Below are positions 31,888-42,104 of a stretch of 64,000 nt of DNA, one piece after another. Position 1 is the stretch's first letter, and each line of letters opens with the position of its first letter. The translations under genes were made by a program, and so were the position numbers. Source of the DNA: Paraphoma chrysanthemicola (lineage: Eukaryota > Ascomycota > Dothideomycetes > Pleosporales > Phaeosphaeriaceae); contig JAGMWG010000002.1 of the NCBI GenBank assembly GCA_020744225.1, positions 1,612,001 to 1,676,000 on the forward strand, given 5' to 3'. Below the pieces are notes generated by a model. The model was given only the letters and a program-made list of their open reading frames with translations. It did not search any database and had not been told where the DNA came from.

Positions 31888-33735
31888 TCAGGCGATATCT
31901 TCAGATTCCGGCATATCCTCGTCCCTCCCCAAACCACCACACTCCGTATATGTCGTCGCTAGTGTAGCATCATCTTCTACATTGGTTTGCTTGCGCTTCT
32001 TCAAAGATATAACACAAGTATCGTAGTGCTCTACGTCGTTGTCATCAGCCGAGCTCGAACTAGTGAAGTCATCGTCGAAGCTCTCGTCGACACTGCGCTT
32101 GCGCTTCTTTAGGTTCTTAAGCGAGTCTCTGATAGCTATCTGGTATTCTTCATAATCTACTCCCCGAATTTCCTCCTCCTGATTTTCCTCCTCATCAGTC
32201 AAGGGCTCGTCCTCCGAAGCATGAGTTGATGGACTCTCTGCCGCCGCATCATCACATGCTTCTTGCACTTCCGCAAGCTGTTGATCTTCGACGCTGTCTT
32301 CAAGAATAGGTATAGCCTCTTCCGGATATCGCTCGTTGCGAGGAATATCTTTCCCAGCATCAATACGTGCTTTGATCTTCATGGCACGCTGTGTCAGATC
32401 GAACAAAGCTCCACTCCTGGTCTTGGTGATTTGGTTCCTGACAAAAGCGCGAACCGCTTCGAAGGTGCGCATTCTGTTCAGGACCTTGTTCACGTCCACT
32501 GCGATGTCTTGGAAGAACACCTTGTTCGATGCCCTTAGCAATTTATCCACGGCCACAGTCTCCATCCCACCAATATACACGCTTGCATTGATCGCTTCAA
32601 AGAGCACGGCAAGCTCTTCTGCGGTCCAAGGGTCCCTCACTACAAGCTTCTTGTCCGTATTGCGGCGCACAACTTGGCCCACCCACTTGTTGAACGATGT
32701 CCTCCAAGTATCGTCATTTGGATCGGCATCCTTGACCTTGGCAAGATTGAGGCGAAAATCGAGATATTGGTGGGTGTCGGCATCGAACATACTAAGCAGT
32801 ACGACCAGCCTCAACTTCTTGCCGTCCATTCGTGTCCACACATCAATACCGTTATTATAGATGTACGCGCCAATCTTCTCGCTCTTGGGAGGCACCTTGA
32901 CCGTGGTCAAGTCAGGGTGAAGGTAAACGTTGTATTTCTTCTTATCCTTGCCACTCTGCTCTTCATCGTCCTTCTGTTCGTCATTCACTTCTTCTTCTTC
33001 AGCTGATGCTTCTTGAACATCAGGGATGACATCCTGCTGAGTATAAACGATGACGGTGCCTGGAACCTTGGCCAAATATCCAGCAATAACCATGCCTTCG
33101 CTCGGCTCAAATATCTCTCCTTGAACAAGCAGCTTCTGGCGGACTACCTTTTTGGGCTTCAACGTGGACATATGGGTCCACTGGTCGAAGCCGTACTGTT
33201 CGGCAACTCTCTTCTCAAGAAATTCCCATAGTGTTTCGTGCTCTTCTGGATAAGTAACCTCGGATTTCTCATTAAGACTGCACGCCTCGCGAAAGTAGCG
33301 ATATCTATCCACCAATTCTAGGGAAATGACGAACTTCCAGAACGCCGGGCGCGCCTCACCATCGCCGACAGGGTTAGACTCAGTCAGGCTGTCGAGGAAA
33401 TTCTTCTTCGATGTGGTCCTCATGCGCTCGATGAGTCCCGGAAGAAGAGTTTCAGTCTTGATCTTGTAATCGGCGTTCTGTTGTTGGGTACGTTCTGGTA
33501 GACGATCCATGATTTCTCCTTCGTGGTTGAGGCAGCCAACCAGGTAGGGGTCACGAAGTCCGGTTTGTCCCGGCATGAAGAGGTCGGATGGATGATGAAC
33601 CAGCGCTAGTATGAGGCGGTACAGCTGGGTGTAAACTTCCTCGTCAACTTTGTGCGTCGAGCGATCGTGCGACGCGAATCCTTCGGGGCAGCGTACCAAG
33701 GAATCTGTGCCATCGGCCTCGTCGCGACCTCTCAT
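31888..33735 (-). CDS. Unknown protein with SANT-like helix block, tandem paralogue B (615 aa, or 677 from upstream ATG)
   Basis: Single exon. The frame is open up to an ATG at 33921. The 62 extra N-terminal residues are basic and unlike the rest, so the ATG at 33735 (MRGRDEADGTD) is preferred. The middle carries KLRLVVLLSMFDADTHQYLD, ADPNDDTWRTSFNKWVGQV, WTAEELAVLFEAINAS and later RYPEEAIPIL. These are the same motifs, order and spacing as in the neighbouring gene at 28457-30583. Both ends are acidic, with Glu/Asp runs near the C-terminus. An additional N-terminal block of about 250 residues has no counterpart I can see in paralogue A. Probably nuclear; function unknown. Confidence 0.75.
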   Translation of the reverse strand: MRGRDEADGTDSLVRCPEGFASHDRSTHKVDEEVYTQLYRLILALVHHPSDLFMPGQTGLRDPYLVGCLNHEGEIMDRLPERTQQQNADYKIKTETLLPGLIERMRTTSKKNFLDSLTESNPVGDGEARPAFWKFVISLELVDRYRYFREACSLNEKSEVTYPEEHETLWEFLEKRVAEQYGFDQWTHMSTLKPKKVVRQKLLVQGEIFEPSEGMVIAGYLAKVPGTVIVYTQQDVIPDVQEASAEEEEVNDEQKDDEEQSGKDKKKYNVYLHPDLTTVKVPPKSEKIGAYIYNNGIDVWTRMDGKKLRLVVLLSMFDADTHQYLDFRLNLAKVKDADPNDDTWRTSFNKWVGQVVRRNTDKKLVVRDPWTAEELAVLFEAINASVYIGGMETVAVDKLLRASNKVFFQDIAVDVNKVLNRMRTFEAVRAFVRNQITKTRSGALFDLTQRAMKIKARIDAGKDIPRNERYPEEAIPILEDSVEDQQLAEVQEACDDAAAESPSTHASEDEPLTDEEENQEEEIRGVDYEEYQIAIRDSLKNLKKRKRSVDESFDDDFTSSSSADDNDVEHYDTCVISLKKRKQTNVEDDATLATTYTECGGLGRDEDMPESEDIA

Positions 33736-34959
33736 TCTTCTTCCGTAGCCTGTTGCCGATGTTGAGTTAGTTTTCCAGAGCAAAGTGGCCCTCAAAACTG
33801 TAGCGGCTGCTATTGGCCATGCGCGCGGTCTTTTGGAGTGATCTTTTTGTGCGTTCTTCCGTGGTGTATGGTCAGGTGACCTCGTCGATAGGACAGCACA
33901 GATTGGACGACCCTTCTTCACATAGTAGGGTTGATGGAAGCAATTTGTGCGAGAGCTTCTGTGTAGTGCTTCCTTGCAGTCGTGAAAGTTTGCGCTGACT
34001 AGCGATCAAAACAGAGCGATGACGCTTGATCCTACTCTGGTGACGGTGACCTCGTTGTGCAATCAGGCCAGAATGGCAAAAAATGCCCGGTCGAGCGGTT
34101 TGCATCCTTCATGGGGACAGTTATGTGCTTGCGCGTGTTATCTGCTCTAGCTGGGTCGCGTGTATGAGCGATATAGACGATTGAAATTGAATAAACTACA
34201 CAAGATAATTCAACGTGGGTGGCTGTGGTTTCCTTCGAAGCTCTTCTCGTCGCTACGAGCTTTCCTTCCCTTGCAATACATGATAACCATCGAATCTAGT
34301 CCCGCCAATCCAGGCTGCATGAAACCATCCACTGAATACTTTGCAAGATCGTCCACGTAATCTTCACAAGCGATTTCCCCCCGAGTGCATGATGAAGCGC
34401 AGACTATCCGAAGGGCGGACGACGAGGTATGGAAATTTGTTTGAAAGCTCGCCTCGACCTGCTTATAGGATACTGAAGGGTACATGAGACTAAGAACCTC
34501 TGACGAGGACAGCGAGGACTTGGATGGCTCGAGAATATTGATACAGATATAAGAGGCACGGAGTGCGTTGTTGCTGAGCTCCAGCAAGAATGGGTGTGGG
34601 ACTGGTTATACTGAACATCCCACAGACTGTACAATTCGTGCATGCTGGCGGCCCGTTGCGTTTCTGGCCCGTTGGTAGTCCATTAGTTCCAACTGCAACC
34701 TCAACTGCGAATGCATCCGCAGCTTGGTACTGCTCTTGCTAAGTTTGGTGGTGCTGCTCATTATGTTCTGATACGCCTAGGCGCGGCGGAGCATGGTTTT
34801 GAGAGGCAGAAGCTGACATGTGGCACCAGGAGAATATTAGAGCCGCCTTTGGTTTTCCTATAATTGTTTGTTGCTCTTGCTGGACAGCTGACAGTGTGGA
34901 TGGGCTGGCGCAGTGAGAGGGCTGCAAGGCAATTCTAAGCAGGCGAGGCATGTCCCCTC
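33736..34959. other. Intergenic, no supported gene
   Basis: A 125-codon frame at 34210-34587 (-) and a 79-codon one at 34404-34643 (-) overlap in different frames and show nothing recognisable. The right end is the 3' side of VPS60. Confidence 0.45.
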
Positions 34960-35653
34960 TCAGCCAGCAGCTTCCTTGACCTTGCCCGTCTCGGGTGGCT
35001 CATCGATGAATTGGGGGGGCGCTGCGTCGTCGAGCATGAAGTTGGGCACGCCAGACGATTCGCCGATGCCCTCAAACTCAACCTCGTCGCCCAGGGCCTC
35101 GAGCTCGGCATCCAGCTCCGACTCGTCCACGTCCTCCGGCACGTCATAGCTGCGGCTTATGGCGTCCTGTATGTCGTTCCCCATGTCCATCAGATCGGCC
35201 ATCTCGTCCTGCAACTTCTCGATCTTGTCGATGTTGACCTTGCCGTATTGCTTGCGCAGCTCCTTGGTGGTGGTCTTCATGGCGTCGATGGTGGTCATGG
35301 TGTTCTTGAGATTGTCCTGCATCATGCCGGCCTGCTCCATGTTCCAGGACTGGGCCTGCAGCTGATCGCGCTGCGACTCGTACATTTTGCGCTGCTGCAG
35401 AACCTTGAGGGCCTTCTGCTTGATGGCCGTCTTGCCGGGCCCATCGCGCATCTTGGCGAGCTTCTGCTGGTAGGCCGACAGCTCTGCGTTGAGCTTGGCG
35501 AGCTTGACGTCGAGGCTCTCGATGCGCGTGTCGACCTGCGGAGTCAGTGCTGGGGAGAGGGGGAAGGTGGACGTGGGGGAGAGGTACATTGGAGATGGCG
35601 CTGTTGAGCGTCGGCTTGGGCGCGGTGCTCTTTGCGCCGAAGAGCCTGTTCAT
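34960..35653 (-). CDS. vps60: ESCRT-III protein Vps60/CHMP5 (213 aa)
   Basis: Model: complement(join(34960..35535, 35588..35653)); the 52-nt intron is GTACCT...CCGCAG. The protein starts MNRLFGAKSTAPKPTLNSAI and continues VDTRIESLDVKLAKLNAEL, the Snf7-fold opening specific to Vps60/CHMP5. A basic helical core follows (KTAIKQKALKVLQQRKMYE) and then a long helix (QDNLKNTMTTIDAMKTTTKE). The C-terminal half is acidic, with a stretch (SYDVPEDVDESELDAELEAL) of the type that binds Vta1/LIP5. Vps60 regulates Vps4 during multivesicular-body sorting on endosomes. The length is usual for the family. Confidence 0.94.
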
Positions 35654-35678
35654 GGTGGTGGTGGTGGTGGTGGTGGGA
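35653..35678. repeat. (GGT)n microsatellite in the VPS60 5' leader
   Basis: GGT triplets are repeated about eight times. On the transcribed (minus) strand this is a (CCA)n run ending at the VPS60 start codon, so it lies in the 5' untranslated leader. Confidence 0.85.
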
Positions 35679-36549
35679 GGCTGTGTGGTGGAGAGAGTGC
35701 AGGCAGCAGACAGTCGTGGAGTGAAGTGGTCGAGATGGAGCTCCCGTGCTCCCCCACCAATCTGATCTGACAGATCCGTGGACGTCCAGGGTCAAGGGTC
35801 GCGCCGGCTTACAGCGTCATCGTCACGTGGTGCGGCTGCCGAACAGCCTTGGCTGCTTTGCAGTTATTTCCTTCGGTAGTGTCATGGACCGACCCCAGCC
35901 CACAAAGACACTGCGGGCATGGTAATCATACGGGATGGTTGTCTGTCTCTCCATGCAGACCTCTAGGACGGATGCTGGAGCAATTGTGCCATGTCTATCT
36001 ACTGCGTGCAATCACCATAATGAATCTGATGTTCGAGCTACGGTCCCGCGGCCGCCTGTGCCACGCACGCTACGCAGCTCCCAGCGCTGGCTTTCTACGC
36101 GCTGTCCCCCACCACCACAGCTACGTACTGTGTGCACTGCAGCACCCTCCCTCCCTCCCAACCGCCCTGTATTTGTAACGACCTCACGACGGCGTTGTGC
36201 ATGGAGCGGCTTTCCTTGTCGTCTTTTGCCTGCCCTTGCCCGCGACGTGTCCTCTGGTATGTGCTGTCCCACGGGGCAGGTGCGGTGATGCCCTGTCTGC
36301 ATGTCTGCATGCGCCTCATGTCTCGCGCTGCCCGCCGCCATGCAATGCTCTGCTAACACGGCGACGGCCCTCGACAGCTGCGTGCACCTCACCACCGGCC
36401 CATGAAGGCGTCTGCACACCCACCTCCCCTCTCTCGCATGCGCCCCGCTGTCCTCCTGCCCCCGCCGCCGCCCCCGCCGCCCTCGAGTCCGCCCTCGCGC
36501 GCTGCTGCCCCGCCCGCATAGCCGCAGACAGCACCACCACCCGCCCACC
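35679..36549. promoter_or_regulatory. Divergent promoter region of VPS60 and the SAPS gene
   Basis: The two start codons face away from each other, 896 bases apart. The SAPS-proximal 200 bases are strongly C-rich (runs of CCCCGCC and CCCGCCG). No transcript inside is supported; the antisense open frames are low complexity. Confidence 0.55.
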
Positions 36550-39536
36550 ATGTTCTGGCGCTTTGGCGGCTACGCGCAGCTGTCGTCGCTCGACAGCATC
36601 CTCGACAAGCCCGACGTCACCGTCGAGGAGCTGCTCGACGAGTCGGACCTGATCCAGGAGCTCAAGCAGCAGAACTCGAAGCTGATAGAGTACCTGCGCG
36701 ACGAAAACGTCCTCGAGCGCCTGCTGCGCTATGTCATAGCCACCAAGCAGGCCGCCTCCCCCGACGAGGACACGGGCCCAGAGAGCGCCGGCGAGGGAGG
36801 CTCCAACCGCGCCAGCTTCTTTGGCAAGGTCGCCGGCCGCGCGCGTTCGTCGTCGACGGCCCAGTCCGAGGACGGCGAGGAGACCAAGGAGGAGCGCCAG
36901 CGCATGAAGTATGCCTACGTCTCGTGCGAAATCCTCTCGTCCGAGGTCTGGTCCATCTCCGAGGCTGTCCTCGAGAACCAGGACACGCTGCGCCAGTTCT
37001 GGGCCTACATCAAGCAGCCCGCGCCTCTCGACCCTGTCCAGGCCGGCTACTTCACCAAGGTCAACGAGTCGCTGCTGGACCGCAAGATGGAGGAGATGCT
37101 CGACTTCTTCCGCTCGCTCGACAACGTCGTTCCAGACATGCTCCAGCACGTAGACTGCCCTGTCATCATGGACCTGCTCCTCAAGATCATCAGCCTCGAG
37201 AAAAATGAGGGCGGCCAGGGCATTGTTGACGTTTGTTCTCACGCCATTGTGTACTGTAAGTTGTAATGCTGACGCTCCTGCAGTGGCTTCAGCAGCAGAA
37301 TCTCATTCCCCACCTCATCTCCTTCCTCGCTCCGAACCAGTCGACCTCAACTCAGACCTCGGCCGGAGATTTCCTCAAGGCCATCATCACCATATCGGCC
37401 AATGCTACCACCCAAGACCAGTCGGTGATAGGACCGAACGAGCTCACCCGCCAGTTGGTCTCCGAGGCGTGTTTGAAGCAGCTCATTGACTTCATGCTGC
37501 GGGGCGGAAATCCCTTAACCGTTGGCGTTGGCATTATCATAGAGGTCATCAGGAAGAACAACTCTGACTACGATCTCGAGAACCAGATTGGCCCCGTCCC
37601 CAAGAACTCAGATCCCATCTATTTGGGTACGTTGCTTCGTCAATTTGCCAACCACATCCCCCAGTTCATGGAGCTGGTGCATAGCTCAAGCCAAATTGTC
37701 ACGCAAAAAGACGGCAGCACTACAACGAAGAAGCGAGAACTCAAAACAGCGTTTGGCGAGAAGATCGAGCCTCTTGGCTTCGATCGCTTCAAGACCTGCG
37801 AGCTGATGGCCGAGCTCTTGCACTGCAGCAACATGGCTTTGCTCAATGAACGGGGCAGCGAGGCCGAGGTAAGACGGCGCGACGCAGAGCGCGAGCGTCT
37901 CAAGGCTGAGGGCAAACTCACAACCACCCCTGGGAACAATCTAGGTGACTTTTCAACAAGTGTGGACAGCCACGGATTCCACCATGCGCGTGCGCCCTCC
38001 ATGGATTCGCCCGCCGAAATTAAACCACTTCAAGTCCAAAACACTTCCGAGGACGACTTCGAGAAGGTCATCGCACCCGAGGTCGCGGCGGAATCCTCCA
38101 AAGAGGGCAAGGATGGAGTTAGTAAGGTCGCCGAACCACTGGAGAATTCGCCAAAGGTTCCGCTCAAGGAGATACCCTCAGCGCAGCCTAGTGCGCCAGA
38201 CGACGAGTTCGTGGACGAGCCTCTTACTCCGCCAAAGGACGCCACGGCATCCGATGATGCGACGACTCCTAAAGCACCTGATGATGCAGAATCTCCGACT
38301 TCTGCAGGCCTTTCAGCCAAAGTGGGTGGGCTCGACCTGGACAATGATACTGTCATGGGCGATCGACAGGAGTCGTCTCCGTCCCAAATTGAGCCTGACT
38401 CCAAAGATCAGCCCTCTCTCCTGACTCAACAATTGAACCAGAGCGTAGATTCGAGCACTGCAGTCTCAGCGGACACGCTTTCACCCCACCCAGATGACAA
38501 ACCGGCCCCACTCTTCGCAAACAAAACCCGTGAGAATCGCACCGAACCTTCAAGTGTGGACACGGGACGTTTCACTGCAGGCGCACCGGAGGTTGACCCA
38601 TCGGAAATTACGCCAATCGATGAGTCGGCCAGCGTGCGATCAGTCGTATTTGGCAGCATTGAGGGCGACACGAATGCAGGCTTCGAAATCGACATTGATG
38701 GAAGTCCTGTCGTCGGCGATTTGTTGAAAATGACATTTGTAGACAACAAAGTCGTCCCTACCATACTCGTATGTCGCTGCGTGGGTGAGGTTTGCTACAG
38801 CTAACAGATGCAGGACTTTTTCTTCCGGTTCCCGTGGAACAACTTCCTCCACAATGTAGTTTACGATGTTGTGCAACAAGTTTTCAATGGTCAGATGGAC
38901 CATGGATACAATCGCATGTTGGCGATCGATCTATTTGAGACTGGTCGCATCACTGAGCGAATCATAGAAGGTCAAGACGCAAGTGACAAGGCCCAGAAAG
39001 AGACGCACATGCGGCTAGGCTACATGGGGCATCTAACGCTCATTGCAGAGGAGGTTTTGAAGTTTACAGAACGGCACACCGAAGACACATTGTCACGATC
39101 AGTCATTGAAAAAGTACAGAGCGAAACATGGGTCAGTTACGTGGAAAACACCCTGTCGGACACGCGCGAACGAGACAATGCGATCCTTGGCGGGGTTCGG
39201 CCCGACATGAGCGTCGGGCCCAGGCAGGCTGTGCTCAACGCCGTGAATGCTGCATCTAGCTTTGGGGGTGAAGGGGGCGGGCTTTCCAACGCCAGTCTCG
39301 CAAATAACGGCAGTATCGGCCTCGATAGCATGGAGCTTGCCAATCACGGTGACACTGGAGGTGGTGGGTACACCTTCAGCGGTGGCTCCTTGCTAAGTGG
39401 CTTTACTAATTCGAGTGATGAAGAAGACGAGGACATGGATGACGTCGACACCGAGAGAGAGCGGCAGGGACCTGTCGACGACTCTGAACAAGTGGGTGAA
39501 ATCTCATTTGACGATGCTGATATGGACTATCGATAA
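36550..39536 (+). CDS. SAPS-family Sit4/PP6 phosphatase-associated protein (962 aa)
   Basis: Model: join(36550..37230, 37284..38768, 38814..39536); introns of 53 and 45 nt. The N-terminus (MFWRFGGYAQLSSLDSILDK, then VTVEELLDESDLIQELKQQN) and the helical-repeat core (GGQGIVDWLQQQNLIPHLIS, FWAYIKQPAPLDPVQAGYF, RFPWNNFLHNVVYDVVQQV) are diagnostic of the SAPS family (budding yeast Sap155/185/190, fission yeast Ekc1). These are regulatory partners of the PP2A-like phosphatase Sit4/PP6, acting in cell-cycle and nutrient signalling. A Ser/Pro/acid-rich insert lies between the two conserved halves (about residues 430-700). The listed end, SFDDADMDYR, looks natural, but a second, in-phase tail is possible through the exon at 39917-40294. 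Confidence 0.93.
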
Positions 39537-39916
39537 TACCGCATTGTCGCATCGATCAGCTCAACACGATCTTGTCTACGCGCTTGGTGCGTTTCTTTCC
39601 TCTTAGTCACTTTGTCACAGGAGCTAGATTCGGGAAGGCGCATGCTGGCGCACGGTTCATCAATTTTTGCCATGTTACAGACATCAGCATTTTGTACGGC
39701 ACATGTAGCAATATGCGTCGTGGAAGGCGTCTCCTTTGTATCCTCTGGATGTACGAATACATGATCGATCTCCTAAGCCAGCATGTTCCTTCCTCTTTGG
39801 TTTGTTTTGTTTCCTTGGTCCCATTTTTCTCGTACTAGTCCTGATGCCTTGTTTCACGCTCCCGCCGATTCTTGGTACCAGTGGCTACAATTTTGCTGAC
39901 TTGTTGCTTCTCATAG

Positions 39917-40294
39917 CCCAAAGTTCCGCCGCCACTCCAAATACCACCGTCTCGGGCACGACGCCAGTTCGCTCTTCGCTTAGCACAACGCAAAGCCCAA
40001 CTTGAATCTACACGTGAGCAAGAAGAAGATCCCCAGGACGCGGACGCGGGTAAGACGCAGGAGCAAGAGGAGAGAGAGGGTCACCAACGATTTGCGAGAA
40101 TGTTTGAGGGCATCGAAGATAGCAGCGATGATGAGAGCCTGAATAGTTTAGAGGGCGGCGCAGAGGACGAGGAGGAGGCGGTTCCTGGGCCCATCGAAGT
40201 CGAGGGGAAAGAGGTGGGCAGGCAGCGACCTGAAGGAGTTGAATTGGGAGTTGAAGCGCATCCCAAGAAGGGCGACAAAGAAGAAGGGGGATAG
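39917..40294 (+). CDS. Exon-like open frame, possible alternative 3' exon of the SAPS gene
   Basis: A 125-codon frame opens directly behind a good acceptor (TTGCTTCTCATAG) with CTGAC upstream. It encodes a protein-like sequence: PKVPPPLQIPPSRARRQFAL, a Glu/Gln-rich helix, then FARMFEGIEDSSDDESLNSL and an acidic tail. It has no usable start codon near its beginning. A GTGGGT donor at 39492 inside the last SAPS exon joins it exactly in phase (intron 425 nt), replacing the last 14 residues with 125 new ones (total 1073 aa). Alternatively it is the last exon of an unseen small gene. Confidence 0.5.
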   Translation, partial: PKVPPPLQIPPSRARRQFALRLAQRKAQLESTREQEEDPQDADAGKTQEQEEREGHQRFARMFEGIEDSSDDESLNSLEGGAEDEEEAVPGPIEVEGKEVGRQRPEGVELGVEAHPKKGDKEEGG

Positions 40295-40529
40295 TCACGA
40301 ACCATGGTCGTGGAAAGACATGACCACTAGGAATGACTTGTATGTTAGTGATGATCGCTGGGGCAAATAGAAAAGGATGTCTACCCCTACGAGGTGAATA
40401 GGGCGAACCTCCCAGCTCGACGAACATTCAAAGTTTGTGCACGGTAGTAGGAATCTGCTTGACGTAGTGCTCACTAGTCACGATCTGAGATGGTGGCACA
40501 TGGGGCTCTATCAGGGATCATCTAGATGG

Positions 40530-41890
40530 TTACCAACTCGCTACTTGGTTGCAGCGGTCGAAGCCTCCTCTCAACTGCCTTTCTGGTTTTACAACCTTAC
40601 CTTGCAGCACCGTGTACCGGATGATGTTCTCGCAGTCTTCAGGACGCACGCGGGCGAGCCATATACACTGAGCCGCTTCGCCACTGCCTGTAGAATTGTG
40701 CTCCTGGTTGGCGTCTAGCAGTACCTCATGGCCCCGCTCGTCTTCAATCTTTAGCTTGTCAAGTGATGCCTGAAACCCATTTGTATCACCATTGGCATGG
40801 CCGTTGGCTACACGCGGCCGCTGTGTTGCCGACGAGTGTCGGTACACCATGACGTTCGCGGAAAACTTGTGTCCGCCCACGTGGCTGATGAAGTATATAC
40901 CTACGCCGCCAGGGCGCTCGTCGTGCAGGTCTCGATAGAGCCCCATTGGGCGAAGGAGGCGCTCAAACTCGCGGCGAAGGAGCGGCGCCGACTGGCCACA
41001 GCGCGCATCTCGCGTCTTCTGGCTGCACATGAGGATTAGGTACTTGTGCGGGCATGGGCGAGCCTGCAAGGCTGGGAGTGTGGCGACAACGGGCGGTATA
41101 GATGGCGCGGGTGAATCCTCAGGCACGGGGGATGAATCCTCATCCGGCGGGGCGCATATTTGCGAGGACGCTGCAGGCGCTGGGAACGGCGACGTGTTTG
41201 TCGGCGCTGTGTTCACGAAGCGGGTGACCAGCTCAGGCACGTTTGCAGGCGTGACGTTGTCGATGAACTGCCAGGCGGGCAGCAGCAGGACCATGGAGCT
41301 GTGGTCGGAGTGATTTGGCACGGGCATGTCGGACGCAGAGAGCATGAGTTTCTGGCGGCGACACCGGTTAGCACCTGCACTTTGGGGACGCACACACACG
41401 CACACACACACACACACACACACACGACCGTACTCACTCCGTTGCTGGGCTTGACGCTGCCCCGGTCGACGGCCTCCATGATGCTGCCCTTTTCATCGGC
41501 GACATCGCGCACCCAGTCGGTCTTGCCCGTCGCGACGACCAGATGCGTGCTCCAGCCCTTGACGTGCCCGTACAGCTCCTCAGTCTCGTCGATTTCAAAC
41601 TTGCGCGGGTACTTGACGCTGCAGCTGGCGCAGTCGTGCAGGCAGTCGTCGCCGTCAATGGCGGGGTCGGTGGTGGGGAAGAGCTGCTCCGTCCGCGCTG
41701 CCTTTGTGAATTGCACGTGGCCGTCGCCGTCGCCAGGTCCATTGCCATTGACATCGCCATTCTTGGCCAGCGCTGGCACGTCCGACGACGAGAGCGCCGA
41801 GGTCAGCTTGTACGACAGGTTGCGGAACATGGCTGGCACCCGGTACGCGTTGATGGGCCTGTGGGCCGCTTTTGTACTTGATGGCGACAT
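40530..41890 (-). CDS. Apd1-like sucrase/ferredoxin-domain protein, bis-histidinyl [2Fe-2S] (424 aa)
   Basis: Model: complement(join(40530..41351, 41438..41890)); the 86-nt intron has a GCTAACC branch. The N-terminal half has CLHDCASCSVKYPRKFEI, LYGHVKGWSTHLVVATGKT and WVRDVADEKGSIMEAV, the family signature. The C-terminal thioredoxin-like ferredoxin domain has C260-x8-C269 (CSQKTRDARC) and H308-x3-H312 (HVGGH). This is the two-Cys, two-His ligand set described for yeast Apd1 and Aim32. Apd1 is linked to actin patch distribution and to sensitivity to redox-active compounds; its exact reaction is not settled. A Pro/Ser/acid linker lies at about 195-245. The alternative start at 41830 (MFRNLSYKL) may be the true one. 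Confidence 0.88.
41391..41425. repeat. (CA)n microsatellite inside the Apd1-like intron
   Basis: Thirty-five bases of CA dinucleotides with one CG interruption at 41399-41400. On the transcript this is a (GU)n run filling about 40% of the 86-nt intron between donor and branch site. Confidence 0.9.
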
Positions 41891-42104
41891 GGAGGCTCCC
41901 GCGACTTTTGCAATCAGATGCGCAGATTAGATCGCCAAGCCAGCTCGACGCGGACGCGGAATGTGGGCGCGATGGTGCTGATGACGACGCGCAGGCGGAA
42001 GAGAGTTCAACAAACACAGCACCTCAAAAGTAGTGCACCGAATCTCACGACCGGTAAGCACGAGTGGCAGTTCGTTTCTTTTGTAAGCCCTGCCGCTACC
42101 CTCG

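Noticed and set aside
34210..34587. 125-codon minus-strand frame as a small gene
   Set aside because: No signal peptide, splice context or recognisable motif, and overlapping frames of similar quality exist. Not supported.
35011..35607. 198-codon plus-strand frame
   Set aside because: Antisense to VPS60. The sense strand carries unmistakable ESCRT-III motifs with a proper intron.
36316..37242. 308-codon minus-strand frame
   Set aside because: Antisense to the conserved first exon of the SAPS gene and its promoter; its Leu/Val/Glu-rich content mirrors the sense codons.
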